A DNA stretch of 64,000 bases, taken from Tetranychus cinnabarinus. Its lineage: Eukaryota; Arthropoda; Arachnida; Trombidiformes; Tetranychidae. How positions within the stretch are numbered: position 1 is the first letter of the stretch; every line of letters starts with the position of its first letter. Under the pieces are notes generated by a model. It was not told the origin of the DNA and did no database searches. It saw nothing but the letters and a program-made list of their open reading frames with translations. This document shows positions 62,666 to 64,000 of this stretch, in pieces. The position numbers were made by a program, and so were the translations under genes. The stretch covers positions 3,425,001-3,489,000 of the forward strand of contig WHVY01000002.1 in assembly GCA_022266195.1 (NCBI GenBank), given 5' to 3'.

Positions 62666-63652
62666 ATTATCATTGTTATCAATACGGAACTAGCCTCAAT
62701 TGCATTATTGTAATTGCCTTTGATATTGTAATTAGAAGATATTTTTCTTCTTTTTATCAAAATGTAAATTGATATATTTTGCTTAATGATCAATGATTGC
62801 ATGTCAAGTTGAAAGTTAACTTTAACCTGTCAAATGCATGATAAGGTGAATTCAGTTTCGGGTAAACATGTTGATAAACATTGCAAGTAACAACAAAAAC
62901 CTGAAAAGGTTAACAATCATTTCTCGATTGGTAAACACTTTGGGTAAATGTAGCAATTTGTTTACCTGGTTATTGCCTTAAGAGGGAAATAAACTTGCAA
63001 TTATGATTCATTTGTAAATGGTTTGTAAATTCAATGTTGATGAATCTTTTTTACTGCACTTTATGAGCTTTAACCAGAATCTAGTTTAAATGATGTTTCC
63101 CTTTATGAGGTGTGATCCAGTGAATCAAGTTAACATGTTAATTTACAATAAATTAAATTACTTCTTATGGCCATTGGCGGAGGTCAACTTCTCTGTTCTA
63201 ATTAAGACGTTTCATTTAAAGGTAAGTGTAATCTTGATGAATGGTTTTGTCTTAAGGTAAGATGATGATGATGGTTCTAGTGATGTATTATGCTTGAACA
63301 CTCAATCCAGCTTTCGGTTAAAGAATGTCTTTTTTACGTTTCTCTTGGTTTAACGATTACCAGCATTTTTGTACCTGTAGAGAGGATAAAATATGGTTGA
63401 TTAAGGGTGAGAAATGGATTGAAATGTAGAGATAAAAATGATTAGCAAATTTGATGATAAATTAACTTTACCTTTGTTAAGGTGTTACTTTTGGGCAGAA
63501 CTTGATTCTCCTTAATGATCATCATTTGTTCAATTAATTATAATTTAATTATTGAGTCAATTTATTTCAATCAATTTGTTTCATTTAAGAAGTAAAATAT
63601 AATTGCAAGTTAATGTAACCAAAAGGCGCAAATATCATGAAGAGAAGTTGAT

Positions 63653-63677
63653 TTCTTCTTCTTCTTCTTTTTCTTTT
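63653..63677. repeat. (CTT)n microsatellite
   Basis: Five or six CTT units then TTTTTCTTTT. Confidence 0.85.
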
Positions 63678-64000
63678 GCATGGAAAATGGTTAAACGAAT
63701 TCCTGATTCATTTAAAAACTAAACATTGATTGTGCATCAGGGAAACAAGGAAATCAATCTGATTGATTGCCAAAATTATCAATTAATGGAACTCAGAAGA
63801 AGATGAGACAAAAAGAAATGAAATGATTTATTAATGATAGAAATGGCAAGTTAATCGAATGGTTGAACGGTGAATAAGTACAAAAAGTGGGAGGAGAAGG
63901 TTCAACATGATGATTCAGTAGCATTGAGACAATGGCAGAAATGGGTTCTGAAGGAGGTTACACATTCTGTAACCTTTTTTTTTCGTATTTAACCAAAACT

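Larger units (their letters stand above)
46121..64000. other. ~18-kb stretch without recognisable genes
   Basis: AT-rich DNA right of the GALNT gene to the window edge. The longest frames (e.g. 49282-49716, overlapped by 49452-49823 on the other strand) are low-complexity K/E/I-rich with no domain. No tRNA, rRNA or conserved exon was recognised on either strand. The region is peppered with purine and pyrimidine tracts, AATTGA/TCAATT words and motifs such as AAAAAGGTAAACCTTGAAAC (53501-53520 and 56970-56989) and GTCAGTTAACTGA (55180, 59077). It could be the upstream regulatory domain or a long first intron of a gene lying to the right, or host unspliced non-coding RNAs. Confidence 0.5.

Noticed and set aside
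1..64000. CRISPR arrays, bacterial operons, insertion sequences
   Set aside because: No spaced direct-repeat array or ribosome-binding-site/operon layout; the DNA is eukaryotic.

Overview
The window is nuclear DNA from an animal. Genes are split by short GT..AG introns (mostly 60-130 nt), the DNA is AT-rich, there are no operons, and nearly every protein is a conserved metazoan housekeeping factor. Dense genes with tiny introns, the arthropod-style TATA/initiator promoter at 13.36-13.39 kb and a secreted protein resembling mite group-7 allergens suggest a small-genome arthropod, most likely an acariform mite of the spider-mite kind. That placement is inference; I did not recognise a species.

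Layout. 0-0.9 kb: Rbp1/SRSF3-type SR splicing factor (minus, runs off the left edge). 1.5-2.7 kb: neuroguidin (minus). 3.9-8.7 kb: PDZ-GEF/RAPGEF2 Rap activator (minus), divergent from U2AF large subunit (plus, 9.1-11.0 kb). 13.5-14.05 kb: an intronless NADAR/YbiA-like gene with altered catalytic positions, behind a TATA+Inr promoter and a long perfect-looking hairpin; this is the most unusual locus. 14.6-15.9 kb: nucleotide-sugar transporter (SLC35A type). 17.0-18.3 kb: farnesyltransferase alpha. 19.2-19.8 kb: mitochondrial ribosomal protein uS12m, divergent from SPT6 (20.1-25.5 kb). 26.7-32.0 kb: NFRKB (INO80 subunit). 33.5-34.3 kb: secreted group-7-allergen-like protein. 35.4-36.4 kb: CRAL-TRIO lipid-binding protein. 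40.2-43.7 kb: acid lipase, whose last exon lies behind a 1.9-kb intron carrying foldback/MITE-like elements. 44.1-46.1 kb: a divergent polypeptide GalNAc-transferase. 46.1-64 kb: about 18 kb with no recognisable gene, only AT-rich DNA, purine/pyrimidine tracts and short repeats.

The genes do not form a pathway. Several serve gene expression (SR protein, U2AF, SPT6, NFRKB, neuroguidin, uS12m), and several serve secretion and lipids (SLC35A, GALNT, FNTA, CRAL-TRIO, lipase, group-7-like). Exon limits were read by eye from splice signals and reading phase; each assembled coding sequence closes in frame to its stop.
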